Counted from the first letter of the stretch, positions 1 through 8,365 are shown. The stretch: 47,422 nt of DNA from an uncultured Bacteroidota bacterium (GCA_903927505.1 CAIYNF010000017.1:1-47422), one strand, 5' to 3'. Numbers and translations are program-made. Notes: generated by a model from the sequence alone, not told the origin.

Positions 1-576
1 AGTATAGGTTTGATGCGCAACAAAAACAGGAGCATTCTCCTGGCGTATTGCCAAATCAATGTCTCCAAACAATCCACTTGGTATATCTATTGAAATTTTA
101 TATCCTTTTTGGTTGTTCAGAAAATCAATTAATTCTTTTGCTAAACCATCTAAATTTTTATTGAGGCCCGAACCAAAGATGGCATCTATACAAACATTAA
201 AAGTTGAAATTTGGGTAACAGCATTTGGACTATCAATAATTTGAAGAGGCACTCCATTTTTAATTGTTTTTTGCAATTGAATTTCAAAATCTATACTTCC
301 TTTTTGTTTTAGTTTAAGCACATAAACTTGTGCATTAAAACCAGCCTCCTGCAACATTCTGGCAAACACTAAACCATCGCCGCCATTGTTACCTTGACCA
401 CAAAAAACTGCAAATATATTATTGCTTGGTTCGGGCAAAAAAGTTTGCATTTGTTGCGTAAACAAAGCATAAGCTTGTTTTGCGGCACGTTCCATTAAAT
501 CAATAGATTTGATGGGTTCGTTAAGAATTGTAAAAGCATCCCATTCTCTGATTTGAGCCGTGGTTAGAATTTTCAT
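1..576 (-). CDS. nnrE: NAD(P)H-hydrate epimerase (YjeF N-terminal domain), truncated by window edge
   Basis: The frame is open from an ATG at 574-576 to base 1 with no stop, so the gene continues off the left edge. The protein begins MKILTTAQIREWDAF and carries the glycine-rich motif GQGNNGGDGLVFAR at about residues 69-82, followed by a region with CIDAIFGSGLN and SIDIPSGLFGD, both hallmarks of the YjeF N-terminal (NnrE) fold. This family epimerises damaged hydrated NAD(P)H so that the partner dehydratase NnrD can repair it. In many bacteria both activities sit in one roughly 500-residue protein, so the missing part may include an NnrD domain, but that cannot be seen here. It is transcribed divergently from the glycosyltransferase at 618. 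Confidence 0.9.
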   Translation of the reverse strand, partial: MKILTTAQIREWDAFTILNEPIKSIDLMERAAKQAYALFTQQMQTFLPEPSNNIFAVFCGQGNNGGDGLVFARMLQEAGFNAQVYVLKLKQKGSIDFEIQLQKTIKNGVPLQIIDSPNAVTQISTFNVCIDAIFGSGLNKNLDGLAKELIDFLNNQKGYKISIDIPSGLFGDIDLAIRQENAPVFVAHQTYT

Positions 577-617
577 AAGCAAAAACCAAAGTTACTACTA
601 TTTAGATCGAACCAAAA

Positions 618-1598
618 TTGCTGCATAAAATTTGTATTTTGCAAAAAAATCAAGTCATCAAAAAGCAAAGGATAAATTATATTAGTCATGGCAAATACGT
701 TACCGGTGGCTATTTGCATGAAAAGCAATTTGCCGAAGCTGCATTAGCCAGACTCGGAAATGACAAATATGAATTACACATATTTCGCCAATGGCACCAT
801 TTTGAAGGAATTTTATCGCAACTGTTCTTGTTGTTTTGGGCATTTAGAAAGGCTAATGGCAACATTACTATTAGCGTGGCGCGATTAGGAATTCCTGTAA
901 TTCTGAGAAATATTTTCAATGAACACAAAACTTATATTGTGTGGCATTACTATTCTGAGGAAGATGAAAAATCATGGTTCTTGAAGATTTGGTATAAATT
1001 ATTTATTTTTATGGCGCGCCTGGTACCAGAGAAAAAATTAGAAATTGTTTGCATTGCTCCCTATTGGATGGATTTTTTTAGTCAGCAATTAGGACTGAGG
1101 AACCTGCTTTACTATCCTAACTATTTTAATACAAGTACCTATTCAGAATTTATTGGCAGCCAAAAACAAAAGAAGATTCATTTAGGGCAAGTATCCACTA
1201 AAAATGATACCCAATTATTCAAATTAGCAGAAAGGCTACACGCACAAGGATACAGCTGCTATTTTAGCACCAATGTGGCAGAAAAAGCAGGAAAATTTCC
1301 TTTTTACGAAAACAAATATTTCGCGCACTTTGACGACTATCTTATTGAAATGGCAAGCTCAGCATATACATTGGCTTTCCCTAGTTTTGCAGAAGGATGG
1401 AACAGGGTAGCACATGAAAGTTTTTTGGTGGGCACGCAAGTTATTGGAAAAAAACTAGGTGGTTTAGGCGATTTGTTAAGCGGGGCAAATGGCCATATTG
1501 TTGCCTCCATGGAGGAAGCCGAGGCCATTATTATTAATCAGGAAGTTCAGCTTATTAATTATCATTTTTTGGATAAATTTGGTGAAAATATGGATTAA
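618..1598 (+). CDS. Glycosyltransferase, GT-B/GT4-like
   Basis: The C-terminal half contains FPSFAEGWNRVAHESF and then GTQVIGKKLGGLGDLL (about residues 253-290), which resembles the nucleotide-sugar-binding EX7E-type region of GT4 glycosyltransferases. The N-terminus has INYISHGKYVTGGYLHE, a plausible first beta-strand and acceptor-domain loop. No membrane segment is obvious. Substrate unknown. The start is uncertain: there is no in-frame ATG near the 5' end, and coordinates use a TTG at 618. Another TTG lies at 639, and a promoter-like TATTTTGC at 636-643 suggests that translation may begin even further down, near residue 19. It is monocistronic or leads into the xre-res-ispE genes 50 bp downstream. 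Confidence 0.75.
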   Translation: MLHKICILQKNQVIKKQRINYISHGKYVTGGYLHEKQFAEAALARLGNDKYELHIFRQWHHFEGILSQLFLLFWAFRKANGNITISVARLGIPVILRNIFNEHKTYIVWHYYSEEDEKSWFLKIWYKLFIFMARLVPEKKLEIVCIAPYWMDFFSQQLGLRNLLYYPNYFNTSTYSEFIGSQKQKKIHLGQVSTKNDTQLFKLAERLHAQGYSCYFSTNVAEKAGKFPFYENKYFAHFDDYLIEMASSAYTLAFPSFAEGWNRVAHESFLVGTQVIGKKLGGLGDLLSGANGHIVASMEEAEAIIINQEVQLINYHFLDKFGENMD

Positions 1599-1631
1599 TT
1601 GCGACAAAAATAAAAAATAATTGTATTTTTG
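1599..1631 (+). promoter_or_regulatory. Bacteroidota-type promoter of the xre-res-ispE operon
   Basis: TATTTTTG at 1624-1631 matches the TAnnTTTG -7 element. A TTG at 1599-1601 lies 22 bp upstream, within the spacing range used by the phylum's primary sigma factor. The antitoxin ATG follows at 1650, giving a short leader. It overlaps the extreme end and 3' flank of the glycosyltransferase gene. Confidence 0.55.
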
Positions 1632-1649
1632 AGGGGTAAAGTAGCAACG

Positions 1650-2168
1650 ATGAGAACTTATAAAAACACCCGAAAGCCTAAAAAATCCGATAATGTTCAG
1701 CTGGATATGGTTGCAGACAGGCCTATGAGTTACGGCAAGAAATTTGAAACTGCAGAAGAGATTGCGGCAAAAAGTTTGGGAATTGCTAAAAATTTTACCA
1801 ATGATTTTATGCTCATAGAAGCCACTCGAAATGGCATTAAAAAAAATATCTTAATTGCCATTTCCAAACAACTGGGCATCAACCAAGAAAAGCTTTGCGA
1901 GTTGTTACACATCAGTACAAAAACATTTCAGCGTATTGAAGATGAAACCGTATTAGATATCTTCTCGTCTGAATTAGCTATAGAATTAGCCTTGGTTACC
2001 GCCAAAGCTAGTCTTGTTTTCTCAGATACAAATGCTATGCAAATTTGGCTTAAAACACCTCTATTAGCGCTAAATGGCCAAACACCTCTTTCCATATTAG
2101 ATACCAGTTTTGGCGTTAAGTTGGTAATGCAAACTTTGGGCAGAATTGAGCACGGCGTTTACGCTTAA
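1650..2168 (+). CDS. Xre/MbcA/ParS-type antitoxin (HTH plus DUF2384-like toxin-binding domain)
   Basis: A helix-turn-helix is visible around KQLGINQEKLCELLHISTKT (roughly residues 74-95 from this start). The C-terminal 50 residues (IWLKTPLLALNGQTPLSILD, then LGRIEHGVYA) match the Xre/MbcA/ParS C-terminal domain that binds RES toxins and usually ends near GxxA. The frame is open upstream to a TTG at 1629, but the promoter -7 element ends at 1631, so the ATG at 1650 is the believable start. It lies 2 bp upstream of the RES gene, the usual antitoxin-first order. It should neutralise the RES protein and, by analogy with characterised pairs, repress its own operon. Confidence 0.88.
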   Translation: MRTYKNTRKPKKSDNVQLDMVADRPMSYGKKFETAEEIAAKSLGIAKNFTNDFMLIEATRNGIKKNILIAISKQLGINQEKLCELLHISTKTFQRIEDETVLDIFSSELAIELALVTAKASLVFSDTNAMQIWLKTPLLALNGQTPLSILDTSFGVKLVMQTLGRIEHGVYA

Positions 2169-2170
2169 AT

Positions 2171-2629
2171 ATGGAAGTATTTAGATTAAGCCATACACAA
2201 TTTTCGATGGATTTAAGTGGCCAAGGGGCTAAGCTTTATGGCGGCAGGTGGAATTCTATTGGAACGCCAATGCTTTACACCTCTGGTCATATTTCCTTAT
2301 GCGCTTTAGAATTGGCGTGTAATAGCGGAGGCCTGATTGGTTTAAAAAACTTAGCACTGACTTGTATTACTATTTCTAACAAGGCAATTATAGAAAAACT
2401 AGATTTAAAAGATTTACCAAAAAATTGGAATACTCATCCAAGTTCAAATGCCAACAAAATTTTAGGAGATCAATTCCTTAAAGGCACTTCGGCAATAGCC
2501 CTTGCAGTGCCATCAGTTTTAGTTCCAGAGGAATTTAATTATTTAATTAATCCCTTACATCCTTCATTTGAAAAATGGGTGCAAATCTTATGGAATAAAC
2601 CCTTTACTTTTGACAATAGAATTTTATGA
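2171..2629 (+). CDS. RES-domain toxin (NAD+-degrading family)
   Basis: This 152-residue protein has the RES architecture: Arg in YGGRWNSIGTPMLYTS (R26, Y36), Glu in CALELA (E47) and Ser in AVPSVLVPEEFNYLINP (S115). These match the Arg-Glu-Ser triad that names the family. Characterised members such as MbcT and the Res toxins deplete NAD+ by phosphorolysis or hydrolysis. Length is normal and no lesion is visible, so it is probably active. The stop overlaps the ispE start (ATGA at 2626-2629), so translation of ispE may be coupled to it, which is an unusual place for an essential isoprenoid gene. Confidence 0.9.
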   Translation: MEVFRLSHTQFSMDLSGQGAKLYGGRWNSIGTPMLYTSGHISLCALELACNSGGLIGLKNLALTCITISNKAIIEKLDLKDLPKNWNTHPSSNANKILGDQFLKGTSAIALAVPSVLVPEEFNYLINPLHPSFEKWVQILWNKPFTFDNRIL

Positions 2630-3462
2630 TTGTATTTCCCAATTGCAAAATAAATTTAGGCCTGCATATCATGCGAAAGCGGGAAGATAATTACCATGAT
2701 TTAGAGACGGTATTTTATCCTGTTCCGCTATGTGATGCCTTAGAGGTAACAATTGCAAAAGAAAATTCAGATGACATGAATCTAATTATGGAAGGTATTC
2801 CAGTGCAAGGAGATGCAAGTCAGAATTTAGTAAGTAAAGCCTACCAACTTTTACAAAAAGAATACGCCATACCCAATTTAGATTTTGCCTTGCTAAAAAA
2901 CATTCCAATGGGTGCTGGGCTGGGCGGCGGCTCTAGTGATGGCGCTTATGCACTGCAACTTATTAATAATTATATTGGTTTAAATATTCCCGAAGAAAAA
3001 TTACAGTTTTATGCTGCCCAACTTGGCAGTGATTGTGCGTTTTTCATTCATAACAAACCCTGTTTTGGTTCGGGCAGAGGGGAAATTTTAAAGCCATTAG
3101 CGCTAACTTTAAAAGGATATTGGATTGTTATGGTTAAGCCAGAAATTCATATAAGCACTGCCGAGGCATTTTCAACTATCGACACTAAGAAGCACCTTCA
3201 CGACAAGGCAGAAAATTCAATAAAGCATATTATTCAATTGGATTCAAGCGAATGGAAGGACAGGCTTTGTAATGATTTTGAAGACAGTATTTTTCCAAAG
3301 CATCCAATACTGGCCGACATTAAAACTAGTTTATATCAAGCCGGAGCAGTTTATGCCTCTATGAGCGGAAGTGGCTCAAGTATATTTGGATTGTTTCGGT
3401 TCGAACCGAGATTAAAAGAAAGCTACCGAGAATATTTTTATTTTGAAGGCTTATTGGATTAA
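2626..3462 (+). CDS. ispE: 4-diphosphocytidyl-2-C-methyl-D-erythritol kinase
   Basis: IspE is a GHMP kinase that phosphorylates CDP-methylerythritol in the MEP isoprenoid pathway. The N-terminus [23 protein letters not shown] carries the lysine and H-D region typical of Isp[18 protein letters not shown] (about residues 91-107) is the GHMP ATP-binding loop, and [13 protein letters not shown] near the C-terminus is motif 3. The 278-residue length is normal. Its ATG overlaps the RES toxin stop by 4 bp, and no separate promoter is evident between them. The stop codon overlaps that of the convergent LolD-like gene in a shared TTAA at 3459-3462. Confidence 0.96.
   Translation: MIVFPNCKINLGLHIMRKREDNYHDLETVFYPVPLCDALEVTIAKENSDDMNLIMEGIPVQGDASQNLVSKAYQLLQKEYAIPNLDFALLKNIPMGAGLGGGSSDGAYALQLINNYIGLNIPEEKLQFYAAQLGSDCAFFIHNKPCFGSGRGEILKPLALTLKGYWIVMVKPEIHISTAEAFSTIDTKKHLHDKAENSIKHIIQLDSSEWKDRLCNDFEDSIFPKHPILADIKTSLYQAGAVYASMSGSGSSIFGLFRFEPRLKESYREYFYFEGLLD
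3396..3409. repeat. 14-bp palindrome containing GGTTCGAACC
   Basis: TCGGTTCGAACCGA is a perfect palindrome inside ispE. Its core decamer recurs exactly at 14068-14077, 15764-15773 and 33448-33457. One-base variants occur at 5514, 20840, 34098 and 46334. All lie inside genes, in different reading frames. Confidence 0.7.
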
Positions 3463-4145
3463 GACAAGCCATTGTCTTCTATTAATCCATCTCTCAAGCG
3501 AATGATACGTTTTGCACGTTTGGCAATATCTTCTTCGTGTGTAACAATGATTACAGTATTACCTGCTTCATGAATCTTTTCTATTAATTCCATTATTTCA
3601 ACCGAAGTTTTGGAATCCAAATTACCTGTTGGTTCATCCGCAAGAATGATAGAAGGATTATTTACCAGGGCGCGGGCAATGGCAACACGCTGACGTTGCC
3701 CTCCAGATAATTCGTTTGGTTTATGATCCATTCTATCGCCAAGTCCAACACTTTTTAGCACTTCTTCTGCTTTTATAATTCTATCTTTTTTGGAGATGCC
3801 TGCATAAACCAGCGGCAGTGCCACATTATCTATAGAAGTATTACGAGCAAGCAAATTGAAGGTTTGAAAAATAAAACCAATTTCTTTGTTTCTAATTTCT
3901 GCCAACTCGTTATCTGTCATGTTGCTCACGTCTGTGCCATTGAGCCAATAGGTTCCACGACTAGGCGTATCTAAGCAGCCGAGAATATTCATTAAGGTAG
4001 ATTTACCAGAGCCCGATGGGCCCATTAAGGCAACGTATTCACCCTTTTTGATTTGCAAATCAACTTCACGCAGCGCATTTACAATCACCTCACCGATGCG
4101 ATATGTTTTGCCTATTCCGGTTATATTGATGACAAATTCTTGCAT
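3459..4145 (-). CDS. ABC transporter ATP-binding protein, LolD/MacB/FtsE family
   Basis: A 228-residue single-domain ATPase: Walker [13 protein letters not shown] (about residues 42-53), Q-loop FIFQTFNLL, signature [15 protein letters not shown] (about 147-161), Walker [16 protein letters not shown] and the H-loop VTHEE. The sequence [18 protein letters not shown] places it in the LolD/MacB/FtsE branch, which partners with FtsX-fold permeases in lipoprotein release or mechanotransmission. No permease is adjacent; a LolC/E-like permease lies at 33.6-34.8 kb but pairing is only inference. The stop overlaps ispE convergently, and gatC lies directly upstream with one shared base. Confidence 0.93.
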   Translation of the reverse strand: MQEFVINITGIGKTYRIGEVIVNALREVDLQIKKGEYVALMGPSGSGKSTLMNILGCLDTPSRGTYWLNGTDVSNMTDNELAEIRNKEIGFIFQTFNLLARNTSIDNVALPLVYAGISKKDRIIKAEEVLKSVGLGDRMDHKPNELSGGQRQRVAIARALVNNPSIILADEPTGNLDSKTSVEIMELIEKIHEAGNTVIIVTHEEDIAKRAKRIIRLRDGLIEDNGLS

Positions 4146-4435
4146 TATTTTTCGATAAATTTTGGGACACGAAAATAATCACTGTCCTTTGCTGGTGCAT
4201 TTTTCAATGCATCCTTTTTTGAATAGGCTTGCTCTGGCTCATCTTCACGCAGCAGGTTTACATTTTCGCTCATAAAAATTAGCGGTTCAACACCATCCGT
4301 ATTTACCTCATTTAATTTCTCAAAATAGGATAAGATACGATTGAGGTCGTTTTTAATATTTTCCTTTTCTGATGGGTCAAAATCAAGTTTTGCCAATTCA
4401 GATAAGCGATCTATTATTTCGTTGTTAATATCCAT
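4145..4435 (-). CDS. gatC: Asp-tRNA(Asn)/Glu-tRNA(Gln) amidotransferase subunit C
   Basis: A 96-residue protein with the GatC pattern: [21 protein letters not shown] at the N-terminus, a central [19 protein letters not shown], and the C-terminal FRVPKFIEK. GatC is the small belt-like subunit that stabilises GatA-GatB, the complex that amidates mischarged Glu-tRNA(Gln) and Asp-tRNA(Asn). GatB is encoded about 34 kb away at 38.2 kb and gatA is not in this window, so the three subunits are dispersed. The 5' end overlaps plsC by 11 bp, and the gene appears to be in the pyrE-plsC-gatC-lolD run. Confidence 0.95.
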   Translation of the reverse strand: MDINNEIIDRLSELAKLDFDPSEKENIKNDLNRILSYFEKLNEVNTDGVEPLIFMSENVNLLREDEPEQAYSKKDALKNAPAKDSDYFRVPKFIEK

Positions 4436-5171
4436 TTGCTTGCAATTTATTATTTATTACTTGATAAACTTTGTCTTTTAATAAATCTATATCGTTTAAA
4501 GTTAAACCATTGGTAGAAATAGGCTGGTGTACATATTGGTATGCAAAGCCAGGTTTGCCTTCAAAAACGCCCTGGTCTGGCAGCAATTCCCAGTTTCCAA
4601 TAATGGTAATAGGAAGTAAAGGAATTTGTTTTTCGATAGCTATTCTGAAAGGACCATCTTTAAATTTTATCATTTTAGGAACCTGACTAGAAATAGTTCC
4701 TTCAGGAAAAATAACCATGCTATTACCTTCTTCAATCCAATTGAGGGCTTTTCTATAGGCTAGGGCCGATTTGCGCGCGTCTTTGCGTTCAACGGCAATA
4801 TCTATTGTTCTGAACCAAATGCCAAAAACTGGAATCCTTTCCAATTCAGCTTTAGCCATAAAATTAAAGAAGATGGGCAATTTAGCAGCAAGTGTAACAA
4901 TATCAACTTGTGAAGTATGATTTGGTACAATCATGTATGATTGTTTTGGATCAAGTGGAACTTCATAAAAAGTTTGCACCCGAATAAAACCGAAAAGTAA
5001 TAACATTTTGCCCCAAAATTTTCGAACCAAATGGGCAAAACGGTAACGTTTAGGGTTACTTAAGCCAAAACGAATGAGTGGATATAAAAGTAAAAACCAA
5101 AAAACAACCCAAAAGCCAAAATAGATGGCATAAGCAGCTTTTATTGGATTTTTTGAAAGTTTAATGGCCAT
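4425..5171 (-). CDS. plsC: 1-acyl-sn-glycerol-3-phosphate acyltransferase
   Basis: The acyltransferase block I motif NHTSQVD (HX4D, about residues 84-90) and block III FPEGTIS (about 154-160) identify the PlsC family, which makes phosphatidic acid from lysophosphatidic acid at the inner membrane. A hydrophobic segment at residues 13-34 (AAYAIYFGFWVVFWFLLLYP) is a likely membrane anchor. At 248 residues it has the usual length. It overlaps gatC at its 3' end and lies 8 bp from pyrE, consistent with one transcript. Confidence 0.94.
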   Translation of the reverse strand: MAIKLSKNPIKAAYAIYFGFWVVFWFLLLYPLIRFGLSNPKRYRFAHLVRKFWGKMLLLFGFIRVQTFYEVPLDPKQSYMIVPNHTSQVDIVTLAAKLPIFFNFMAKAELERIPVFGIWFRTIDIAVERKDARKSALAYRKALNWIEEGNSMVIFPEGTISSQVPKMIKFKDGPFRIAIEKQIPLLPITIIGNWELLPDQGVFEGKPGFAYQYVHQPISTNGLTLNDIDLLKDKVYQVINNKLQANGY

Positions 5172-5179
5172 ATTATATT

Positions 5180-5821
5180 TTAATTACCCCAAATTTCTGG
5201 ATTTTTTCTCCAGGCAGCTAATACTTCTCTATCTGAACTATTAACGTATCCTTTTACTACGGCAACTTCTATGAGGGCATCATAATTACACAGCGCAAAA
5301 TAAGGACAATTTGCATTGTTGAAATTATTTTGAGCGGTTTCGAATCCATAAGTAAAAATACTTGCAAGTCCTAAAACGTTTGAACCAAAGCTACGCAAAG
5401 CATCAATGGCCTGAAGGCTACTTTTACCCGTAGATACTAAATCTTCAATAACCACAACTGCTTGTTCTGGGCGGATATCACCTTCCACTTGTTTGCCCAT
5501 TCCGTGCTTTTTAGGTTCGGACCTAACATATCCAAAAGGCAATTCCATGGCATCAGCAACAAGTGCTCCAGGAGCAATACCTGCAGTGGCAACACCAATG
5601 ATTGCTTCTACTTGCGGGTAGTTGATACGAATTTGTTCTGCCAAAGCATTTTTAATATATGTTCTAATTGCTGGGTGCGACAATGACAATCGGTTATCAC
5701 TGTATATAGGCGATTTTAATCCAGAAGCCCAAGTAAAAGGATTATTTGGTTCTAGTTTTATGGCTTTTATCTCCAATAAATATTCTGCTATCTTTGTAGC
5801 GATTGGTTCACTTATTTGCAT
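5180..5821 (-). CDS. pyrE: Orotate phosphoribosyltransferase
   Basis: PyrE converts orotate plus PRPP to OMP in pyrimidine synthesis. The sequence shows FTWASGLKSPIYSDNR near the N-terminus (orotate-binding region), VRSEPKKHGMGKQVEG (the flexible catalytic loop with the active lysines) and the 13-residue PRPP motif AVVVIEDLVSTGKS (about residues 121-134). Length 213 is normal. It is divergent from the Nudix gene with only 8 bp between the two start codons, so the promoters of both must lie inside the opposite coding sequence or the transcripts must be nearly leaderless. Confidence 0.96.
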   Translation of the reverse strand: MQISEPIATKIAEYLLEIKAIKLEPNNPFTWASGLKSPIYSDNRLSLSHPAIRTYIKNALAEQIRINYPQVEAIIGVATAGIAPGALVADAMELPFGYVRSEPKKHGMGKQVEGDIRPEQAVVVIEDLVSTGKSSLQAIDALRSFGSNVLGLASIFTYGFETAQNNFNNANCPYFALCNYDALIEVAVVKGYVNSSDREVLAAWRKNPEIWGN

Positions 5822-5829
5822 GCCTACAA

Positions 5830-6447
5830 ATGTATAAATTTTTCATAAACGATAAGCCTTTAATACTCACAAGTTCAAACGAAAGTTTAAAAGAATTGGA
5901 TGAGTACAAACAAATTCATATTACCAAAGAATTGAATCTCATGGATTTTGTTCGAGAAATGGAAGAACCACAAGCATTTGGATTGGCCTTGATTTGTGAG
6001 GATCCGGCTGAAACCTTACATGAATTAAAAGCTAATTTCACCAGTATTCATGCTGGTGGAGGAATTGTTTTTAACCAAGCAGGGGAAATATTAATGATGC
6101 GCAGATTAGGAAAATGGGATTTACCCAAAGGTAAAATAGACCCAGGAGAAACCACGGAAGAAGGTGCTATTAGGGAAGTTGAGGAAGAGTGCGGTTTGAG
6201 CCAATTGCGAATAATTAGATTTTTCGACAATACCTACCATACCTATAAATTGCAAGGTCATCGTTTCTTAAAAGTAACGCATTGGTATAAAATGGAAACA
6301 ACTTTTAAAGGAGAGTTGGTGCCACAACTGGAGGAAAATATTACTGAGGTTTGTTATAAAAACCTAAACAATATTGACTTAAATAGTTTTGACACTTATG
6401 AATCTATCAGACAATTGCTGATAGATGTAAAAAGCAAATCAAATTAG
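5830..6447 (+). CDS. Nudix hydrolase with N-terminal extension
   Basis: The full Nudix box is present: GKIDPGETTEEGAIREVEEE followed by CGL at about residues 97-119 of a 205-residue protein. It matches GX5EX7REUXEEXGU with all Mg-binding glutamates. The first ~75 residues (MYKFFINDKPLIL onward) form a separate alpha/beta region seen in Bacteroidota Nudix proteins and not recognised as a known domain. Substrate cannot be inferred. An open frame runs up to 5803, but ATG 5830 is the first ATG and avoids overlap with pyrE. The stop TAG shares 4 bp (6444-6447) with the coaD stop. Confidence 0.9.
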   Translation: MYKFFINDKPLILTSSNESLKELDEYKQIHITKELNLMDFVREMEEPQAFGLALICEDPAETLHELKANFTSIHAGGGIVFNQAGEILMMRRLGKWDLPKGKIDPGETTEEGAIREVEEECGLSQLRIIRFFDNTYHTYKLQGHRFLKVTHWYKMETTFKGELVPQLEENITEVCYKNLNNIDLNSFDTYESIRQLLIDVKSKSN

Positions 6448-6902
6448 AAAATCACCTCTTTAGGCACAAATTCACTTGCCTTACCACCATTGCGAATAAG
6501 ATCGCGCACTACTGAAGAACTTATAGGCGTATAAGCCGGATCGCACATGAGAAAAACTGTTTCGGCCTGGGGATAAATGATTTTATTCATTTGGGCGATA
6601 TTTTTTTCATAATCAAAATCGGCCATATTTCTGATACCACGAATGATGTATTGCGCACCAATTTCATCACAATATTTGACTGTTAGTCCTTCATAAAAAG
6701 TTGCCTTAACTTTTGGCTCATTTTTATAAATATTTTTGATCCAATCTACGCGTGTTTCAACGGGAAACAAGGTGGACTTGGTACTATTATGACCCACGCC
6801 AATTATTATTTCATCAAACAATGGCAAAGCTCTTTCGAGGATATTTACATGTCCAATTGTAATAGGATCAAAGGTTCCGGGGAAGAGTGCAATCTTTTTC
6901 AT
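6444..6902 (-). CDS. coaD: Phosphopantetheine adenylyltransferase
   Basis: CoaD transfers AMP from ATP to 4'-phosphopantetheine, the penultimate step of CoA synthesis. FPGTFDPITIGHVNIL contains the T/HxGH nucleotidyltransferase motif (about residues 8-23), and YTPISSSVVRDLIRNGG near residue 129 is the ISSTxVR-type signature. Length 152 is standard. It has its own promoter-like element upstream (6919-6926) although rsmD lies 78 bp behind it in the same direction. The last CoA step, CoaE, is encoded at 24.0 kb in this window. Confidence 0.97.
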   Translation of the reverse strand: MKKIALFPGTFDPITIGHVNILERALPLFDEIIIGVGHNSTKSTLFPVETRVDWIKNIYKNEPKVKATFYEGLTVKYCDEIGAQYIIRGIRNMADFDYEKNIAQMNKIIYPQAETVFLMCDPAYTPISSSVVRDLIRNGGKASEFVPKEVIF

Positions 6903-6918
6903 GCGGTGATTATTGGAT

Positions 6919-6926
6919 CAAAAATA
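6919..6926 (-). promoter_or_regulatory. -7 promoter element of coaD
   Basis: TATTTTTG on the minus strand, 17 bp upstream of the coaD ATG, matches TAnnTTTG. No convincing -33 TTTG was found at the canonical distance. Confidence 0.4.
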
Positions 6927-6980
6927 ATTTAATTTAGCGAATTTGCTACTTTGAATTTATAATTGAGAAGGTGCCTAGAA

Positions 6981-7520
6981 TTAAGTTTGAAATTTAAAAA
7001 ACGAAAAAGTAGACTGTCCATATTTTCTCTCCTCAAAAAAGTGAGGTAAATGGTTCAAGCGCAGCATAGAAGCGTGCTCAAGGATGAGCCAACCATTATG
7101 TTTTAATAATTTTTTCTCAAACACAATACCTGGGATTTCTGTAACACGCGCCAATGCATAGGGAGCATCACCAAAAATAATATCAAAGCTTTCTTCACAA
7201 TTTTTAAGGAAAGAGAATGCATCTTGCTTGCGAACTTCCATAGAGTGAAAACCTAACTTGGTAGACGTTTCCTTCATATACCTTACACAAGAAGCATCTT
7301 GGTCAATACTTAGCACAGCCAAAGCGCCACGACTAGAAAACTCATAACTTATATTGCCAGTGCCAGCAAACAATTCCAATATGCTTAGCTCATCTATATT
7401 AAAATTGTTTTCAAGAATATTAAACAAACTTTCCTTGGCTCGATCCGTAGTGGGGCGAACAGGCAAAGAAGATGGGGCATGCAGAAGAATGCCTTTTTTA
7501 TTTCCACCAATTATTCGCAC
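6981..7520 (-). CDS. rsmD: 16S rRNA (guanine966-N2)-methyltransferase RsmD family
   Basis: The N-terminus MRIIGGNKKGILL followed by RPTTDRAKESLFNIL (about residues 22-36) is diagnostic for RsmD, and ILELFAGTGNISYEF (about 47-61) is the SAM-binding motif I. RsmD methylates G966 of 16S rRNA. Motif IV, normally (N/D)PPY, reads FGDAPYAL here (about residue 117), replacing the first Pro with Ala. The first residue Asp and the aromatic Tyr are kept, so activity may be retained. The 5' end overlaps the DUF3822 gene by 10 bp, and coaD follows, which is a conserved Bacteroidota neighbourhood. Confidence 0.92.
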   Translation of the reverse strand: MRIIGGNKKGILLHAPSSLPVRPTTDRAKESLFNILENNFNIDELSILELFAGTGNISYEFSSRGALAVLSIDQDASCVRYMKETSTKLGFHSMEVRKQDAFSFLKNCEESFDIIFGDAPYALARVTEIPGIVFEKKLLKHNGWLILEHASMLRLNHLPHFFEERKYGQSTFSFFKFQT

Positions 7521-8365
7521 AATAAGGCTGCTGATTCTGTAAAAAATTGATGCTCTTCAAATTGTTTAAAGCTAATTGGGTAGGTGTATTTCTTGGGCTT
7601 TATACCGTATTGAACCGAACGCGCATATTTAGAAAGAAGGTGATTTAGTTCATTCATATGACTAGAGTTTCCATAGAGCACTATATCACAAGTATGAGGT
7701 ATTTGCAATTGTTCAGCAACAGCTAAAACATGATATACTATTTCAGTTTCTGATTCAAATTGAAAGGTATTATAAAAATTAATTTGCTTATCAATATTTA
7801 GCAATTCAAAATAACCAGCATGCATTTGCAAATGCAGCTTGTTTGCAGGAGATTCAAAGGATTGATTTTCGACAGCTTTAACAAATAACAGGGAAGCATG
7901 AAACACATCTACCATTGGCATATTGAAACGAATAAGTTTCATGAGTTCATTTCGCACATTAAAAATGGTGGCGGTTTGTTGCACATGCATTTTACTATAC
8001 AATATTTGAGACTGCAACATTATCTTTTGGTTCAAAGCGAAATAAGCTTCTGTTTCAACTACATTTAGCAAAGATTCAGGCACTAGGCAAGAGTTAGAAG
8101 AACTAATAATTACTTTTCGTTCTCTAAATTTTTGATCCAAAACTTCTTTTAGTTCTGCAATTGATTTAAGCTCATCATAACTTGCGTTCAAGAAATTGCT
8201 TTCACCGGAGGTTAAAACTTGCAACTGTAGTATTTGTTGGTTTTTCTGATCAGCAATTACCGAACTGATATGATTTGCCTCAAAAAATACATAATGGTCG
8301 TATGCCGAATTATTAGCTGGATTATATAAATTATCTGAGTACGTTTTTACGTGAATTGTTTGCAC
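7511..8365 (-). CDS. DUF3822 family protein
   Basis: A ~285-residue protein of unknown function found beside rsmD and coaD in Bacteroidota, with an actin/ASKHA-like layout of acidic beta-rich segments (LHLQMHAGYFELLNID, then FYNTFQFESETEIVYHVLAVAEQL). I recognise the family by neighbourhood and by these repeats of the ribonuclease-H-like fold, not by catalytic residues. The frame is open to a TTG at 8407, but TACTTTGC promoter-like bases lie inside that extension, so a GTG at 8363-8365 (VQTIHVKTYSDN) is more plausible. It overlaps rsmD by 10 bp, suggesting co-translation. Confidence 0.75.
   Translation of the reverse strand: MQTIHVKTYSDNLYNPANNSAYDHYVFFEANHISSVIADQKNQQILQLQVLTSGESNFLNASYDELKSIAELKEVLDQKFRERKVIISSSNSCLVPESLLNVVETEAYFALNQKIMLQSQILYSKMHVQQTATIFNVRNELMKLIRFNMPMVDVFHASLLFVKAVENQSFESPANKLHLQMHAGYFELLNIDKQINFYNTFQFESETEIVYHVLAVAEQLQIPHTCDIVLYGNSSHMNELNHLLSKYARSVQYGIKPKKYTYPISFKQFEEHQFFTESAALLCE

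Noticed and set aside
3398-3407. GGTTCGAACC looks like a tRNA T-arm (GG-TTCGAAC-C)
   Set aside because: The copies lie inside clear coding sequences with no acceptor, D or anticodon stems around them; no tRNA gene can be folded there by eye.
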